From: Oscillospiraceae bacterium Zagget12 | Lineage (GTDB): Bacteria; Bacillota; Clostridia; UBA1381 | Assembly: GCA_001941225.1 (NCBI GenBank) | Contig: MSHM01000003.1 | Location: 1 to 41,157 of the forward strand | Reading direction: 5' to 3' | Length of the DNA stretch: 41,157 bases | Part shown: in pieces, positions 13,351 through 20,816 of the stretch | How positions within the stretch are numbered: position 1 is the first letter of the stretch | Layout of the letters: every line of letters begins with the position of its first letter | The notes under the pieces: model-generated | What the model was told of the DNA's origin: nothing | What the model saw: only the letters and a program-made list of their open reading frames with translations | The model's database searches: none | Position numbers and translations under genes: made by a program

Positions 13351-13563
13351 TTACGCTCCGTTTTGTTCCTGCTCCGCTCTCAGCCTGCGCTGGTAACCCT
13401 TTAACAGAATTTTCGCCACGTTGTTTATACATTCCTGATGTTCTTTCGGCGGCGGATTGGGATTGCCAATCATTCTTATAACGCCCGTTTCACCGAAATG
13501 AAATTCCTGTACAATTCTGTCCTCCGTAAGCTCCACAAGCTCACAACCCTCTAATAATTCCAT
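13351..13563 (-). CDS. Small protein, unknown
   Basis: A 70-residue protein, MELLEGCELVELTEDRIVQE followed by FHFGETGVIRMIGNPNPPPK and a helical end. AAGGAGGTGTTT precedes the ATG at 13563. The second half, EHQECINNVAKILLKGYQRR, is probably helical. No family recognised; a typical early-region small gene. Confidence 0.65.
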   Translation of the reverse strand: MELLEGCELVELTEDRIVQEFHFGETGVIRMIGNPNPPPKEHQECINNVAKILLKGYQRRLRAEQEQNGA

Positions 13564-13632
13564 AATTAAACACCTCCTTCTTAACCTTATGTTCGCTTAA
13601 TTTTGTCCTATGACAACAGCTCCTTACGCTGC

Positions 13633-13722
13633 TTATCCTATCCCGCATTGTCTGAGTATAAATATTACCGCAGTTCCTACCAGTACGCCCAAAATGCACG
13701 ACCATAAGAAATCGTTATTCAC
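13633..13722 (-). CDS. 29-residue membrane peptide (GTG start)
   Basis: From the GTG at 13722, which has GGAGGAGGCAGGA directly upstream, the frame reads MNNDFLWSCILGVLVGTAVI and ends FILRQCGIG. It is a single hydrophobic helix with short polar ends. A longer frame from 13815 lacks a ribosome site and overlaps the opposing promoter. Function unknown. Confidence 0.5.
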   Translation of the reverse strand: MNNDFLWSCILGVLVGTAVIFILRQCGIG

Positions 13723-13753
13723 TCCTGCCTCCTCCTTTCCGCCGCCAATTTTC

Positions 13754-13782
13754 TTGCTTAATTTATCAATCCGTGCTATAAT
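13754..13782 (+). promoter_or_regulatory. Promoter of the rightward membrane-protein gene
   Basis: TTGCTT (13754-13759), 17 bp, TATAAT (13777-13782). GAGGAG follows at 13789-13794, ten bases before the ATG at 13805. It makes this gene an independent unit within the leftward operon. Confidence 0.75.
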
Positions 13783-13804
13783 CATCTTGAGGAGTTGATT
13801 ATAA

Positions 13805-14326
13805 ATGAATATCATTATTGATAATATAGCGCTTATAGGTTTAATATTTTCGCTTGTGAATATATGTGTTACTCTATATTCGTGGTATTTTAGCCGCCCA
13901 AGATTGGAATTTTATCCTAACGATAATATGTTTAATATTTATAAATCCTCCACTCGGACTGAATACGGCTACGAAAAATCGGTTTGCATTGCCTTTTATT
14001 ATATAAAAGTCTCCAATTTGTCTGATAAACCCTGCACAATAAGCACATTCACTCTTTCCGCTTGCGGCTATGATGACAGCGAAAGCAGCAAAAGAGTCCG
14101 GATTCGTAAAAAATATGCAATTTCTTCATCTGTAAATATCGCCGCTCGTATGTGTATCGAAATGCCGTTGACTCTTCCGCCTTTGGGCTATGCTGAAGGT
14201 TTTGTTGTCTTTCCTTTTGGTCCCGAATACAAAGAGGATTCCGTATCCTGCGAGCTTACCGCAAAAACTGCCAGAAAGAACTTTAAAACTTCCGGCTTTA
14301 TTGTTCGTTTTCCGAACAACTATTAA
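13805..14326 (+). CDS. Membrane-anchored protein, candidate lysogenic-conversion gene
   Basis: A 173-residue protein. Residues about 5-30 (IDNIALIGLIFSLVNICVTL) form one membrane helix; the rest is a soluble domain with strands such as VCIAFYYIKVSNLSDKPCTI, resembling an immunoglobulin-like beta sandwich around a disulphide-poor core. I do not recognise the family. It is transcribed opposite to the phage early operon from its own consensus promoter, and its 3' end overlaps the convergent gene at 14298. This layout is typical of genes added to prophages that are expressed during lysogeny; a role in host fitness or superinfection exclusion is only a guess. Confidence 0.65.
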   Translation: MNIIIDNIALIGLIFSLVNICVTLYSWYFSRPRLEFYPNDNMFNIYKSSTRTEYGYEKSVCIAFYYIKVSNLSDKPCTISTFTLSACGYDDSESSKRVRIRKKYAISSSVNIAARMCIEMPLTLPPLGYAEGFVVFPFGPEYKEDSVSCELTAKTARKNFKTSGFIVRFPNNY

Positions 14327-14567
14327 TATCTTCTTCTGAAAAATACGAAACTTCTCCGAGCATTCCATATGATTTATGGTATTCCCTGCCATCCTTGTCA
14401 TAAATAACCTCCGGCAATTCTCTGCTCGCCGCTATGTAAACATCACTGTGAAACTCTACGCTTTGCACCTGCGCCCAATAATGCCGACATTCTTTGATTT
14501 TGTTCCTCAATTTCAAAATCAAAGCAACGTCGACAGCAATCGCAAACACCAATAATAGTTCTTCCAT
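14298..14567 (-). CDS. Small membrane-anchored protein, unknown
   Basis: An 89-residue protein. MEELLLVFAIAVDVALILKL is an N-terminal membrane helix; the remainder, IKECRHYWAQVQSVEFHSDV onward, is soluble and acidic at the end. AGGAGGTGAGAG lies upstream of the ATG at 14567. It is the second gene of the leftward early transcript after the Cro-like gene. Its 3' 29 bases overlap the end of the opposing gene. Function unknown. Confidence 0.6.
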   Translation of the reverse strand: MEELLLVFAIAVDVALILKLRNKIKECRHYWAQVQSVEFHSDVYIAASRELPEVIYDKDGREYHKSYGMLGEVSYFSEEDINSCSENEQ

Positions 14568-14599
14568 TTTTCTCTCACCTCCTCCTACCCCGAGAGATT

Positions 14600-14827
14600 C
14601 TACGCCGTTTTCTTAAACAGATACTGGAAATCTGCGTAATCGAAAAATGTATTTCTAATTTTAATACCCTCCTCAATACTGAAAGCTGTAACTCCGTTTA
14701 TTTTATTGCTTACAGTATTTCGATGGACATCAAGACTTTTTGAAATATCATCAATCGTCACACCGTTGCGCTCCATTTCTTTTTTAAATTCAAGTACACT
14801 TTTATCACCTCTTTTACGCATTTGCAT
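14600..14827 (-). CDS. Cro-like XRE-family DNA-binding protein
   Basis: A 75-residue protein with a helix-turn-helix at about residues 25-50: VTIDDISKSLDVHRNTVSNK followed by INGVTAFSIEEG. It is first in the leftward early operon, opposite the repressor, so it fits a Cro or early-regulator role. Two in-frame ATG codons (14827 and 14821) lie only about 7-13 bases after the predicted transcription start, with no room for a normal ribosome site, so the message may be leaderless. An AGAGGTG lies just inside the gene without a usable start codon after it. An operator-like repeat covers the start codon. Confidence 0.8.
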   Translation of the reverse strand: MQMRKRGDKSVLEFKKEMERNGVTIDDISKSLDVHRNTVSNKINGVTAFSIEEGIKIRNTFFDYADFQYLFKKTA

Positions 14828-14893
14828 AACTTATATTGTTATTATATATTCGTTTGCATAGTTTGTCAATACTTTTTTTATGATTTTGCATAA
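14821..14893. promoter_or_regulatory. Operator region: three TTTGCATAR repeats at 32-bp spacing
   Basis: TTTGCATAA (14821-14829), TTTGCATAG (14853-14861) and TTTGCATAA (14885-14893) are direct repeats with starts exactly 32 bp apart, about three helical turns. One covers the Cro start, one lies between the -35 and -10 of the leftward promoter and one lies between the two divergent promoters. They are the probable binding sites of the repressor and/or the Cro-like protein. Confidence 0.75.
14841..14869 (-). promoter_or_regulatory. Leftward early promoter (consensus)
   Basis: On the reverse strand TTGACA (14869-14864), 17 bp, TATAAT (14846-14841): a perfect match. It drives the Cro-like gene and the early operon and contains an operator repeat in its spacer, so repressor binding would block it. 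Confidence 0.88.
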
Positions 14894-14900
14894 TTTTTTG

Positions 14901-14929
14901 TTGACGTCCACAAAAAAGCGTGTTAATAT
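14901..14929 (+). promoter_or_regulatory. Repressor promoter
   Basis: TTGACG (14901-14906), 17 bp, TAATAT (14924-14929). The predicted start is about 10 bases before the repressor ATG, leaving just the GGAGG ribosome site in the leader. An operator repeat ends 7 bp upstream of the -35. Confidence 0.75.
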
Positions 14930-14945
14930 AGAGTTGGAGGTGAAA

Positions 14946-15314
14946 ATGATGGGAATAGGAGATAAATTAAATCGCCTTTTAGATCTCAGAGGCAGAAATA
15001 TAAACGAGCTTGCCGCCACTATTAAAGTAAGTCCACAAACATTATATAGTATTTCAAAAAGGAACAATACAAAGGCCGACTTAGACGTATTACAAAAAAT
15101 TGCAGATGAACTTTCAGTGACTTTAGACTACTTCTGTACAGACAATGATGAAATACCAAGTCAACTGCGCCTAACAAAACAAGAACAAACACTAATAAAC
15201 GACTTTCGTAACCTATCTGAACAAGGTCAAAACTATATACTTCAAACTATGGATATGGTAAAGGATAAATATAAAAAAGATAATAGTTCTCCCGTATTGG
15301 AAAATGCGGGGTGA
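14946..15314 (+). CDS. Prophage repressor, XRE family
   Basis: A 122-residue protein. The N-terminal helix-turn-helix runs LLDLRGRNINELAATIKVSP then QTLYSISKRNNTKADLDVLQ and IADELSVTLDYF, the usual XRE layout; the C-terminal part is helical (LTKQEQTLINDFRNLSEQGQ) and probably dimerises. There is no LexA-type peptidase domain, so induction is not by simple RecA-stimulated self-cleavage. GGAGG lies 5 bases before the ATG at 14946 and 8 before a second ATG at 14949; either may be used. It is transcribed divergently from the Cro-like gene across three operator repeats. Confidence 0.9.
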   Translation: MMGIGDKLNRLLDLRGRNINELAATIKVSPQTLYSISKRNNTKADLDVLQKIADELSVTLDYFCTDNDEIPSQLRLTKQEQTLINDFRNLSEQGQNYILQTMDMVKDKYKKDNSSPVLENAG

Positions 15315-15343
15315 TAAATAATTAAATATACGGAGGCAAACCC

Positions 15344-16279
15344 ATGCAGGCAATTCTACCCACGCGGAACTCGACAGAGCTAACCGCACCGGAAATACTA
15401 ATGCTTAGTTATGCCACAAAATTTCATACAGGGAACAATGAGTTTCAGCAGTTTTGGAAATATAGGTATCAGGTATCACCCCAAGAAATACTTGATAATC
15501 TTTATAGCTTTGGATATATTCAAACATCGGACATAGAAACAAGCCTGAAAAATTTGCGCTTGCCGTTGCTAAAAGATATGGCACAACACTTTTCCTTATC
15601 TAAATCCGGAAAAAAGAGCGACATTATAGAAAGAATCGTAACAAGTCTTTCGGAAAGCGATATAAATTCGGTTTTTCCGGTTAGGTATTACGAACTTACA
15701 CAAAAAGGCGTTGATATGATAAATAAACACCCTAATGTTTTATTTATTCATCGTCACCAGATTTTTGAATTGAACCTTGAAATAGGTTTGCAACAAATTG
15801 ATATTTATACTTATATAGAGCAAATTTTGAAAAAGAGAATGCAATACTTTTCAAGCCACAATAATTGGGGTTTGTATAGAAATTGCATATATCAAATGAG
15901 CAAACTATATGATTTGCAGGAGGATTATATGAACTCTCTGCTCTGCTTGATAAATGTAGCCTATAACGATATAAGCGGATTAAGGAACGGAGTGGATCCG
16001 AAAAATCTTATCGGTATGGATAAATACACGGATTTTACAAATATAAATCAATGGATTCCCACAGGCATTATATCAAGCATTGCCGACAAATTAAAGCTCT
16101 TAAAAATGTCTTTAAGCGATTTTGAAAAAATTTGCCATGAACAAATTTTTAATAACATAAATTTGCCTTTTCATTTTTTGACTAAGACGGATACTTGCCA
16201 AATCATAACTAACGAAGTATCAGTTTATTTGGAGCTATCTACATATGACAGACACCTTGCAAATAGACCCACCCTATAA
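15344..16279 (+). CDS. SAP-domain protein between repressor and integrase
   Basis: A 311-residue protein. Residues about 66-102 (SLKNLRLPLLKDMAQHFSLS then KSGKKSDIIERIVTSL) look like a SAP domain, a small DNA-binding helix-turn-helix. The flanking parts are helical and contain no catalytic motif that I recognise. GGAGG lies upstream of the ATG at 15344, 30 bases after the repressor stop, so it is probably transcribed with the repressor in the lysogen. Genes in this position are often lysogenic-conversion or exclusion genes, but its role is unknown. Base composition is more AT-rich than the host genes. Confidence 0.75.
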   Translation: MQAILPTRNSTELTAPEILMLSYATKFHTGNNEFQQFWKYRYQVSPQEILDNLYSFGYIQTSDIETSLKNLRLPLLKDMAQHFSLSKSGKKSDIIERIVTSLSESDINSVFPVRYYELTQKGVDMINKHPNVLFIHRHQIFELNLEIGLQQIDIYTYIEQILKKRMQYFSSHNNWGLYRNCIYQMSKLYDLQEDYMNSLLCLINVAYNDISGLRNGVDPKNLIGMDKYTDFTNINQWIPTGIISSIADKLKLLKMSLSDFEKICHEQIFNNINLPFHFLTKTDTCQIITNEVSVYLELSTYDRHLANRPTL

Positions 16280-16334
16280 ATGGGTTTATATATAATTTTG
16301 TAATCTATACTTGAGGGAAAAGGAGTGTAATTTT

Positions 16335-17864
16335 ATGCAATTTTATTCTTACAAAGACAGTGTTGCTTTTTATTTGCGCAAATCGCGAATGGACCCTGAC
16401 AGCGAGAGCGTTGATGAAACACTGTCCCGCCACGCGGACACGCTTATGAAACTGGCTCAAAAATTGGAGCTGAATGTAGTGGAAATATACAAAGAGGTTG
16501 TTTCGGGTGACGGACTTTTCACTCGTCCCGAAATGGTGCGCCTTTTGCAGGATATTGAACACGATAAATACTCCGCTGTTGTCTGTATGGAAATTGACCG
16601 TTTAGGGCGTTCGTCGCAAAAGGACGGCGGAATTATTCTTGAAACATTTCAGGAGCATAATGTCTATATTATAACGCCAAACAAAACATATAACCTTAAT
16701 GATGAAATCGACGAACAATCCGTTGAAATGCAGTCGTTCATCGCGCGGCAGGAGCTAAAATCCATAAAGCGCCGATTGCGTAAAGGTGTTGAAAAGACCG
16801 TCGAATTCGGCTGCCACGTCGGCGAGCCGCCCTACGGCTACAGACGCGCGTATATTGATAAGCGCCCCACCCTTGAAATCTGTGAGGACGAGGCAAAGGT
16901 TATAAGAATGGTTTTTGATATGTACGTAAATCAAGGCTTGGGTTCTCAAATCATATCCGACACCCTTAATTCAATGGGATATAAGCCGCGCAAGAATGAC
17001 CGTTTCAGCCGCACAACCATAAGATTTTATTTGCAAAATCCCACCTATATAGGCAAAATAGTATGGAATAAGCGAAAGCATATAAAAAAGAAATTCCCCA
17101 CCGATAAGAATAGGTCAGTTCTAAATCCCGAAGATAAATGGATTGTATCGGACGGAATGCACAAGCCTATCATATCGCAGGAGCTTTTTGACGAGGCGCA
17201 AAGAATACGCCTGACGCGCTCTCACCCGCCGTCATTCACCGGAGAATTAAAAAATCCCTTTGCGGGTCTGATATACTGTAAAAACTGCGGCGGCGCGATG
17301 CAGCGGCAATTTTCCAAAATCAGCGGCAACCGTCTGTTATGCCCGCAAAAAGGCTGTAATCGCAGCATTAAAACCGAATACGTTGAAAATTATATACTAA
17401 GATTTTTAAAACAAATCCTGCAAAAATGCAATTCCGCTTTTGAAAATCATATGCAATCCGAAAATGATAAACGGTCGGAAATGATAAAAATTAATATAAA
17501 GGATATTCAGAATGAAATAAAGTCCCTTAATAAGCAAAAATCATCACTGCATGATTTGCTTGAAAAGGGCGTGTACGACATACCCACCTTTTTGGAACGA
17601 AGTAAAGTTCTCGCCGAAAAGCTAAACGGAGCCGAAAAGGCTCTTGCCGAAAAGCAAGAGCAGCTTAAAGATATTGAAACCGCTCCGCCGATTAAAGAGG
17701 CTGTACCGATATTGAAACACCTGCTGTATGAGTATGATAACCTGTCCGTCCCCGAAAAGAACGCACTGTATAAACAGCTTATCAAACGCATGACATACAC
17801 CCGCACCAAGGACCAATCCAATAACGATTTCACCCTCCAAATCGAGTGGAGATATGTTTTGTAA
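16335..17864 (+). CDS. int: Large serine recombinase (phage integrase)
   Basis: A 509-residue site-specific recombinase that integrates and excises the phage. The resolvase catalytic domain has the nucleophile Ser17 in FYLRKSR and the CMEIDRLGRSS motif; the recombinase domain follows (GEPPYGYRRAYID, NSMGYKPRKNDRFSRTTIRF); the zinc ribbon has CKNCGGAM and LLCPQKGC; a long coiled coil (about residues 385-450) precedes the C-terminus. The ATG at 16335 has AAGGAG 10 bases upstream; an upstream TTG at 16311 is not needed. It lies at the prophage edge, about 30 bases from the presumed attachment site. Serine integrases of this type need no host factor for integration. Confidence 0.96.
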   Translation: MQFYSYKDSVAFYLRKSRMDPDSESVDETLSRHADTLMKLAQKLELNVVEIYKEVVSGDGLFTRPEMVRLLQDIEHDKYSAVVCMEIDRLGRSSQKDGGIILETFQEHNVYIITPNKTYNLNDEIDEQSVEMQSFIARQELKSIKRRLRKGVEKTVEFGCHVGEPPYGYRRAYIDKRPTLEICEDEAKVIRMVFDMYVNQGLGSQIISDTLNSMGYKPRKNDRFSRTTIRFYLQNPTYIGKIVWNKRKHIKKKFPTDKNRSVLNPEDKWIVSDGMHKPIISQELFDEAQRIRLTRSHPPSFTGELKNPFAGLIYCKNCGGAMQRQFSKISGNRLLCPQKGCNRSIKTEYVENYILRFLKQILQKCNSAFENHMQSENDKRSEMIKINIKDIQNEIKSLNKQKSSLHDLLEKGVYDIPTFLERSKVLAEKLNGAEKALAEKQEQLKDIETAPPIKEAVPILKHLLYEYDNLSVPEKNALYKQLIKRMTYTRTKDQSNNDFTLQIEWRYVL

Positions 17865-17879
17865 TAAAAATATATAGCT

Positions 17880-17915
17880 TGCATAATGTGTTTCTCTGCA
17901 GCTGTCATATATTTT
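17880..17915. other. Presumed prophage attachment site (host-phage junction)
   Basis: The reading frame of a host gene fragment (17892-18008, reverse) stops matching its family at about 17892, right after the codons for YDSCRE. The DNA there is TTTCTCTGCAGCTGTCAT, containing CTGCAG. The crossover core is probably within this stretch. The partner site lies outside the window on the left. Confidence 0.6.
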
Positions 17916-18008
17916 ATCCGTATGTATGCAGACAGCCTCGCGGAAATTTGTATCGCAGCGGCAATCTCCGCAGCAGTTATCGGCGCAGTTTCTGTTACAA
18001 TCAGCCAT
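17892..18008 (-). pseudogene. N-terminal stub of a conserved cysteine-rich clostridial protein, interrupted by the prophage
   Basis: From an ATG at 18008 (AAAGGAATGATAATA upstream) the frame reads MADCNRNCADNCCGDCRCDT then NFREAVCIHTDKIYDSCRE. I recall this beginning, with NFREAVCI..YDSC followed by D-C-L-E-D-L, from a conserved protein of spore-forming Clostridia of unknown function. Here the family sequence ends after YDSCRE and the frame runs on into the 3' end of the integrase gene in antisense. The prophage therefore sits within the gene, which is separated from the rest of its coding part. A SigK-like promoter pattern upstream would fit a sporulation gene. Confidence 0.7.
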
Positions 18009-18049
18009 TATTATCATTCCTTTCTATAATTTGGGGTAATCCCTTGTTA

Positions 18050-18076
18050 TAGAATATGTCATTCATTCAAAAGTGT
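18050..18076 (-). promoter_or_regulatory. SigK-like promoter pattern upstream of the interrupted gene
   Basis: On the reverse strand AC (18076-18075), 16 bp, CATATTCTA (18058-18050) fits the AC-N16-CATANNNTA pattern of mother-cell sigma K. It is a weak pattern that will arise by chance often, and a SigA-like TATAAT lies just upstream, so confidence is low. Confidence 0.3.
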
Positions 18077-18192
18077 GATTATACTATGCCCTATTTTCGA
18101 CTGATAATTAAAAATTATAGTCTGAAAAATCAGTGCTTTTTTATTTTATATGTGTTATAATAACTCCAAAATCACAAGAAAGGAATCCGACA

Positions 18193-20517
18193 ATGAACAA
18201 AATAACTGTAACCGCAAACAAAAAAGCGTCTATGGACGATTTTTACGGAATATTTTTCGAGGATATAAACCACGCCGCGGACGGCGGACTTTACGGCGAG
18301 ATGATACGAAACAGAGCCTTTGAGTTTTCGCCCATTGACAATCCGTCCTATCAGGCGCTGACCGCTTGGAAAAAAATCGAGCAGGGCGGCGCGTCGGTTT
18401 CGGCATCGGTATCAAACAAAAATCCGTTCTCACTAAAAAATCCGAATTATCTCGTTCTTGAAATCACGAACACCGGCGAAAGGGCGGGCATTAAAAATCT
18501 CGGCTACAGCGGCGGCATCGCGGTAAGCGAGGGCAAGGACTATAATTTTTCCTGCTATGCGAAGTCGGAAAAGCCCTGCTCTGTAATTATTTCAATAGAC
18601 GACGCCTACGGCAGACCGATTGTGTCAGAGGAAATGAATATCACCTCCGCCGAATGGACGCGGTACTCCTTAACGCTTACACCGCCCGTCACGGACAGCA
18701 GCGCGGTGCTTGCGATAACGGCGCGCGAAAGCTGTAAATTCTGCATAGATTTTGTTTCCCTATTCCCTGCCGACACGTATAAAAGCAGAAAAAACGGTAT
18801 GAGGGCGGATATAGCGCAAATGCTTGCCGACCTCACTCCGAAATTTATGCGTTTCCCGGGAGGCTGTCTTATCCACGACGGCACTCTTAACGCGGACGAC
18901 CGCAATTCTATGTACCGCTGGAAAAACACGATAGGCGATATTACGGAGCGTCCGTCGCGGCGAAACAACTGGCGCTATAACCAATCGCTCGGACTGGGAT
19001 ATTACGAGTATTTCCTATTCTGCGAGGACATCGGAGCCAAGCCGCTGCCGGTTCTTCCGGCGGGATACAACCCGCATATGGAGCAGGCGGCTCCTCTTGA
19101 CGAGCTGCGCGAGTGGATAGACGACGCGCTCGATTTAATCGAGTTCGCCAACGGCTCAGCCGACACAAAATGGGGCAAAATCAGAGCCGATTTGGGACAC
19201 AGCGAGCCGTTTAATCTTGAATATCTCGCCATAGGAAACGAGGAGGTGGGACAGGGCTTTTGGGACAGATACGACCTATTCCACAAGGAGATAAAAGAAA
19301 AATATCCCGAAATAAAAATTATAAATTCGGCGGGTCCGTTCCCTGCCGGCGGCGAATTTGAGCGCGGCTGGAGCAACGCGCGCAAAAACGGCTCCGACAT
19401 AGTTGACGAGCATTATTACACCTCGCCCGAATGGCTGCTTGCAAATCATCACCGTTATGATAATTACCCCTCGGACGGTCCGAAGGTATTTTTGGGCGAA
19501 TACGCCTCCTGGGGCAACACATATTATAACGCGCTTATCGAGGCGGCGTATATGACATCGCTTGAAAACAACGCTCAAAGGGTGGCGCTCGCGTGCTACG
19601 CGCCGCTGCTCGCGAATGTTGACTATGTGGACTGGCAGCCGGATATGATATGGTTCGACAATCACAGGGTATACGGCAGCGCGAATTATTACGTGCAGAA
19701 AATGTTTATGAACAATACCGGAAATCTCTTGCTTGAGGCAACTCACACCGGTCTTGAGGACAGTGCAACTCTCGGCAGTCCGATAATTTCCGGCGGCGTC
19801 GAGATTGCAGCCGACCTATGCTGCGCGGATTTCTATGATATTTCAATAACCGATATTGCAAACGGAACAGTCAAAGCATTTGACGCGTTTTCCCTTTCGG
19901 CTGAGGAAAGCAAGTCTCTCTGCGCAATCGCCTCCAAGCATTACAAAATAGAGTTTACCGCAAGACGCCGCTCCGGCGACAAGTGCTTTCGTCTGCTTTT
20001 CGGCAAGTCCGACGAGCAAAATTTCATACAATGGTTCATAGGCGGCTGGCAAAACCAGGACACCGAAATTAACGCGCAGGTAAACGGCAGAGGCTCGTGC
20101 CTTAGCCACAACATTTTCTCGATAATGACCGGCAGGGAATACAGGCTTTGCCTTGAGGTAAACGGCAGAGAAATAACGGCGTACATAAACGGTGAAACGG
20201 CGAACACTGCCGTCGATAAGCAGCCCGTCACGGAGGAATTATACTACACGGCAAGCCGTGACGAAAGCAATATATACATAAAGGCGGTGAACGTGCGCGA
20301 TGCCGAGGTTTCATCGCAAATATGCGTCGAAGATGTGAAAGAGATAAACGCGGAAATTATCGAGCTTTCCGGAAACGGCTTGGACGATATGAATGATTTT
20401 GACAACCCGACAAGGGTCGCGCCGAAAACAAAAGCCTTTAATTGCGGTGAAAATACCTTTGAATACACATTTCCGCCGCAAAGCGTTACGGTGTTTGTGA
20501 TAAAAAACAATAAATAA
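18193..20517 (+). CDS. Intracellular GH51 alpha-L-arabinofuranosidase
   Basis: A 774-residue enzyme that removes terminal arabinofuranose from arabinan or arabinoxylan fragments. It starts with FYGIFFEDINHAADGGLYGE, the first GH51 strand; an inserted carbohydrate-binding-like domain spans about residues 60-195; then RFPGGCLIHDG and the catalytic barrel. The likely acid/base is Glu350 in AIGNEEVG and the nucleophile Glu436 in FLGEYASWG. A C-terminal LamG-like domain (about residues 560-690) and a beta sandwich end the protein. There is no signal peptide, so it acts in the cytoplasm. The ATG at 18193 has AAAGGAAT upstream; a TATAAT is at 18156. It is a single gene closed by a terminator, next to the prophage junction. 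A surface relative is at 30997-34875. Confidence 0.93.
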   Translation: MNKITVTANKKASMDDFYGIFFEDINHAADGGLYGEMIRNRAFEFSPIDNPSYQALTAWKKIEQGGASVSASVSNKNPFSLKNPNYLVLEITNTGERAGIKNLGYSGGIAVSEGKDYNFSCYAKSEKPCSVIISIDDAYGRPIVSEEMNITSAEWTRYSLTLTPPVTDSSAVLAITARESCKFCIDFVSLFPADTYKSRKNGMRADIAQMLADLTPKFMRFPGGCLIHDGTLNADDRNSMYRWKNTIGDITERPSRRNNWRYNQSLGLGYYEYFLFCEDIGAKPLPVLPAGYNPHMEQAAPLDELREWIDDALDLIEFANGSADTKWGKIRADLGHSEPFNLEYLAIGNEEVGQGFWDRYDLFHKEIKEKYPEIKIINSAGPFPAGGEFERGWSNARKNGSDIVDEHYYTSPEWLLANHHRYDNYPSDGPKVFLGEYASWGNTYYNALIEAAYMTSLENNAQRVALACYAPLLANVDYVDWQPDMIWFDNHRVYGSANYYVQKMFMNNTGNLLLEATHTGLEDSATLGSPIISGGVEIAADLCCADFYDISITDIANGTVKAFDAFSLSAEESKSLCAIASKHYKIEFTARRRSGDKCFRLLFGKSDEQNFIQWFIGGWQNQDTEINAQVNGRGSCLSHNIFSIMTGREYRLCLEVNGREITAYINGETANTAVDKQPVTEELYYTASRDESNIYIKAVNVRDAEVSSQICVEDVKEINAEIIELSGNGLDDMNDFDNPTRVAPKTKAFNCGENTFEYTFPPQSVTVFVIKNNK

Positions 20518-20525
20518 AAAACAAA

Positions 20526-20560
20526 GGCTGTTGATATGTATCAACAGCCCTTGCTTTTTT
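20526..20560. terminator. Bidirectional terminator between GH51 and HPr genes
   Basis: GGCTGTTGAT and ATCAACAGCC form a 10-bp stem around ATGT. T6 follows at 20555-20560 on the plus strand; on the minus strand TTTGTTTTTTATTT follows. It serves both convergent genes. Confidence 0.88.
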
Positions 20561-20816
20561 ACAAATTTTCTCTGAAATAGCTTTCCAGGGTTTTTACCGC
20601 CTCGGTTTCATCGTCGCCCTCAGCCTTGATTGTGACGAAATCACCCTGCTTTACGCCCAGGCAAGTAACCGTGAACAGTCTTTTTAAGTTCTCGATTCGC
20701 TGATTATATTCAATAGTTATATTCGACATAAAATTCTGCGCTTCCTTTACGAGCTTGCCTGCGCCTCTTGCGTGGAGTCCCTGTTCTCCTGTGATTGTGT
20801 AAGAAAATTGTTTCAT
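20559..20816 (-). CDS. HPr-family phosphocarrier protein lacking Ser46
   Basis: An 85-residue HPr-like protein. His15 is present in GLHARGAG, so phosphotransfer from enzyme I is possible, but the usual Pro18 is Gly. The regulatory Ser46 of Gram-positive HPr is replaced by Arg (NLKRLFTVTCLGVKQGD), so HPr kinase could not phosphorylate it in the usual way. The fold length is normal. No PTS enzyme is encoded nearby. AAGGAGG lies upstream of the ATG at 20816. It is a single gene with a consensus promoter and a structured leader of about 110 nt. It may be a specialised HPr or a regulatory paralogue. Confidence 0.9.
   Translation of the reverse strand: MKQFSYTITGEQGLHARGAGKLVKEAQNFMSNITIEYNQRIENLKRLFTVTCLGVKQGDFVTIKAEGDDETEAVKTLESYFRENL

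Noticed and set aside
17622-18017. A full 131-residue protein from the stub of the interrupted gene
   Set aside because: Only the first 39 residues match a real protein start; the rest is antisense to the integrase coiled coil and C-terminus.
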